Source of the DNA: Bacteroidota bacterium
GTDB taxonomy: Bacteria; Bacteroidota; Bacteroidia; Bacteroidales; VadinHA17
Direction: 5' to 3'
Assembly: GCA_030613125.1 (NCBI GenBank)
Contig: JAUWMO010000196.1
Span: 1 to 6,591, forward strand
DNA length: 6,591 bases
The notes beneath the pieces were generated by a model. It ran no database searches, was not told where the DNA came from, and saw only the letters and a program-made list of their open reading frames with translations. Position 1 is the stretch's first letter, and every line of letters begins with the position of its first letter. Made by a program: the position numbers and the translations under genes. This document shows positions 4,823 through 6,591 of the stretch, one piece after another.

Positions 4823-6591
4823 ATGAAAACATCCTCTTTTTTTATATACCTCACAGTTCTACTGATTTTTCTACTTTCTGTTTCAGGATGCAATACAGGA
4901 AATCAATATAATATTATCCCACTTGAAGGCACCTGGAATTTCAGGATCGATTCCCTTGTTTTGGGGATAGAAGAGAAATGGTATAATAAAACATTTTCTG
5001 ATACAATCCATCTTCCCGGTACTACTGATGAGGCAGGCTATGGAAAAAAAACTACAGGCTCTGCTTACGGTAATCTTACCAGAGAATACGAATATATTGG
5101 TCCTGCCTGGTACCGGAGATCAATTCAAATTCCAGCTTCATGGGCAGGAAAGAATGTGTGGCTTTTACTTGAAAGGGTACTCTGGGAATCGCTAGTATAT
5201 ATTGATGGAATTGAAATCAGTGTTCTGGATGCTTTAGGAACACCTCATCTTCATGATCTGGGCAATTTGGAACCGGGTAACCATGTGCTGACCATACGTA
5301 TCAACAATGATATGATACATAATACCGGAGATAAAGGTCATGCCTATACTGACTTCACCCAAAGTATCTGGAATGGGATTGTTGGAAGAATAGAACTACA
5401 GGCAAAAGATCCGGTTCATATTTATAATATCAAAACATTTCCAAAACTATCTGAGGATAAACTGAATATAGAAATGCAAATAAAGGCAACTGAATTAATT
5501 GAGAAAAAATTTAATGTGGTATTTCATATTATCGAGATCAATTCCGGAAAGAAAGTAATAAGTTCGGAAGAAAAAATTACTATTTCCGATAGCAAGGAAC
5601 TACTCAGCATTTCTATCCCTGCAGAAAACAAACTAAAACCCTGGGATGAATTTAATCCAACTGTTTACAAACTTATTTGCAGACTCATACAGAATAACAA
5701 AATTATCGATCAATATGATCTGGAATTCGGGTTTAGGGAAGTTTCACATGACGGAACAAGGATTCTTATAAATAACAAACCTGTATTCCTGCGAGGCAAC
5801 CTCGATTGTGTACATTTTCCTCTCACCGGTTACCCTTCCTGTAATGTTGAAGACTGGGAAAGGATATTTAAGATTTACAAAGATTATGGTCTGAATCATG
5901 TTCGTTTTCATTCATGGTGTCCCCCTGAAGCAGCTTTCCAGGCGGCTGACCGCTTAGGAATATATATTCAGGCAGAAGTAATCTGGATAGACGGGTGGAT
6001 GAGTGAAGATATGACAGCTAAAGGAAGGCCCGAAATGAATCCCAAAGGGCATCCTGCAGGACTTGGCTTTAATGCTTCAAGAGACAAATTTGTTGTTGCC
6101 GAGATTAATCGAATGATTGATACTTATGGCAATCATCCATCATTTATAATGTTTTGCATCGGTAACGAACTCGGTAATTCAAATTTTGAAGTCATGCAAA
6201 ACTGGATTTCCAGAGTAAAAGAAAAAGATCCCCGCAGGTTATATGCAGCATCCACTGCACGAACAATTACGAAGTCAGATGATTATTCAGTCACTCACCA
6301 TATTCCTGGTGTTGGCCGGACCAGAGGTTTGAATGGTCCTCAAACTGACTGGGATTTTGAAGAAACCTACAGCCAGATGAATATCCCCATCATTGCCCAT
6401 GAAATTGGTCAATGGCCCGTATATCCGCTTTGGTCTGAAATTGATAAATACACCGGAGTTTTAAAAGCCAGAAATCTTGAAGAGCTAAAAAAATTGGCTG
6501 ATCGAAATGGTATCTCTGGGCAGGACAAAGATCTTCATGCTGCCTCAGGGGCATTGAACCAGATTATGTATAAATATGAGATTGAATCATT
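4823..6591 (+). CDS. Glycoside hydrolase family 2 lipoprotein (3' partial)
   Basis: The frame is open from ATG 4823 to the window end: 589 codons plus 2 bases, no stop. Residues 1-23 are a lipoprotein signal with lipobox V-S-G-C (Cys23) and no acidic residues just after it, suggesting a periplasm-facing anchor. About 33-195 is the GH2 sugar-binding jelly roll (LEGTWNFR, then AWYRRSIQIP). About 197-320 is the Ig-like domain, ending FGFREV. The TIM barrel begins near F-L-R-G-N-L (322-327) and contains VRFHSWCPPEAAFQAADRLG. The acid/base is Glu449 in C-I-G-N-E-L-G, and the nucleophile is Glu527 in I-A-H-E-I-G-Q-W. Members retain configuration; beta-galactosidase, beta-glucuronidase and other exo activities all occur, and this one is not resolved. 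The HEIGQWPVYP form marks a Bacteroidota subgroup of large GH2 proteins, so a few hundred more residues should lie beyond the window. It starts 134 nt after the kinase. The ATG has no SD; the start is fixed by the signal peptide. Confidence 0.9.
   Translation, partial: MKTSSFFIYLTVLLIFLLSVSGCNTGNQYNIIPLEGTWNFRIDSLVLGIEEKWYNKTFSDTIHLPGTTDEAGYGKKTTGSAYGNLTREYEYIGPAWYRRSIQIPASWAGKNVWLLLERVLWESLVYIDGIEISVLDALGTPHLHDLGNLEPGNHVLTIRINNDMIHNTGDKGHAYTDFTQSIWNGIVGRIELQAKDPVHIYNIKTFPKLSEDKLNIEMQIKATELIEKKFNVVFHIIEINSGKKVISSEEKITISDSKELLSISIPAENKLKPWDEFNPTVYKLICRLIQNNKIIDQYDLEFGFREVSHDGTRILINNKPVFLRGNLDCVHFPLTGYPSCNVEDWERIFKIYKDYGLNHVRFHSWCPPEAAFQAADRLGIYIQAEVIWIDGWMSEDMTAKGRPEMNPKGHPAGLGFNASRDKFVVAEINRMIDTYGNHPSFIMFCIGNELGNSNFEVMQNWISRVKEKDPRRLYAASTARTITKSDDYSVTHHIPGVGRTRGLNGPQTDWDFEETYSQMNIPIIAHEIGQWPVYPLWSEIDKYTGVLKARNLEELKKLADRNGISGQDKDLHAASGALNQIMYKYEIES

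Noticed and set aside
1..6591. CRISPR arrays, tRNA or rRNA genes, insertion-sequence ends, toxin-antitoxin genes
   Set aside because: I saw no regularly spaced repeats, no tRNA-like cloverleaf, no transposase motif and no small paired ORFs. The spacers are only 13, 163, 49 and 134 nt.

Overview
This AT-rich window has all genes on the + strand and most resembles a carbohydrate-degradation locus (a PUL-like accessory region) of a Bacteroidota bacterium, probably a marine, sediment or gut polysaccharide degrader. The lineage call is inferred from gene content, two glycoside hydrolases with lipoprotein signal peptides, and mostly absent Shine-Dalgarno sequences. No marker gene fixes the taxon, and no susC/susD pair or regulator is visible.

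Layout: (1) 1-284, the C-terminal end of a sulfatase. (2) 298-2622, a complete 774-aa lipoprotein related to glycoside hydrolase family 95 (alpha-L-fucosidase/alpha-L-galactosidase), starting 13 nt after the sulfatase stop. (3) 2623-2785, a spacer whose first part reads like the orphaned tail of a lost gene. (4) 2786-3460, a D-lyxose isomerase-type cupin with all four metal ligands. (5) 3510-4688, a PfkB-family kinase of the longer, adenosine-kinase-like kind. (6) 4689-4822, a spacer containing a nested inverted repeat. (7) 4823-6591, the first 589 codons of a GH2 lipoprotein that runs off the window.

Reading: the sulfatase and the two hydrolases would desulfate and trim a sulfated heteropolysaccharide or its oligosaccharides. 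The isomerase and kinase would be a cytoplasmic aldose-to-ketose-to-ketose-phosphate step. These two have a different arginine-codon preference from the hydrolases (6 of 25 AGA/AGG, against 36 of 54 in the sulfatase end, GH95-like and GH2 genes together). They are also bordered by a possible gene remnant on one side and an inverted repeat on the other, so they may be a module that joined the locus separately. The most interesting single feature is the GH95-like enzyme: by eye, the water-activating Asn and Asp of GH95 are replaced by Asp and Glu while the general-acid Glu is kept, which may mean a changed mechanism or substrate.
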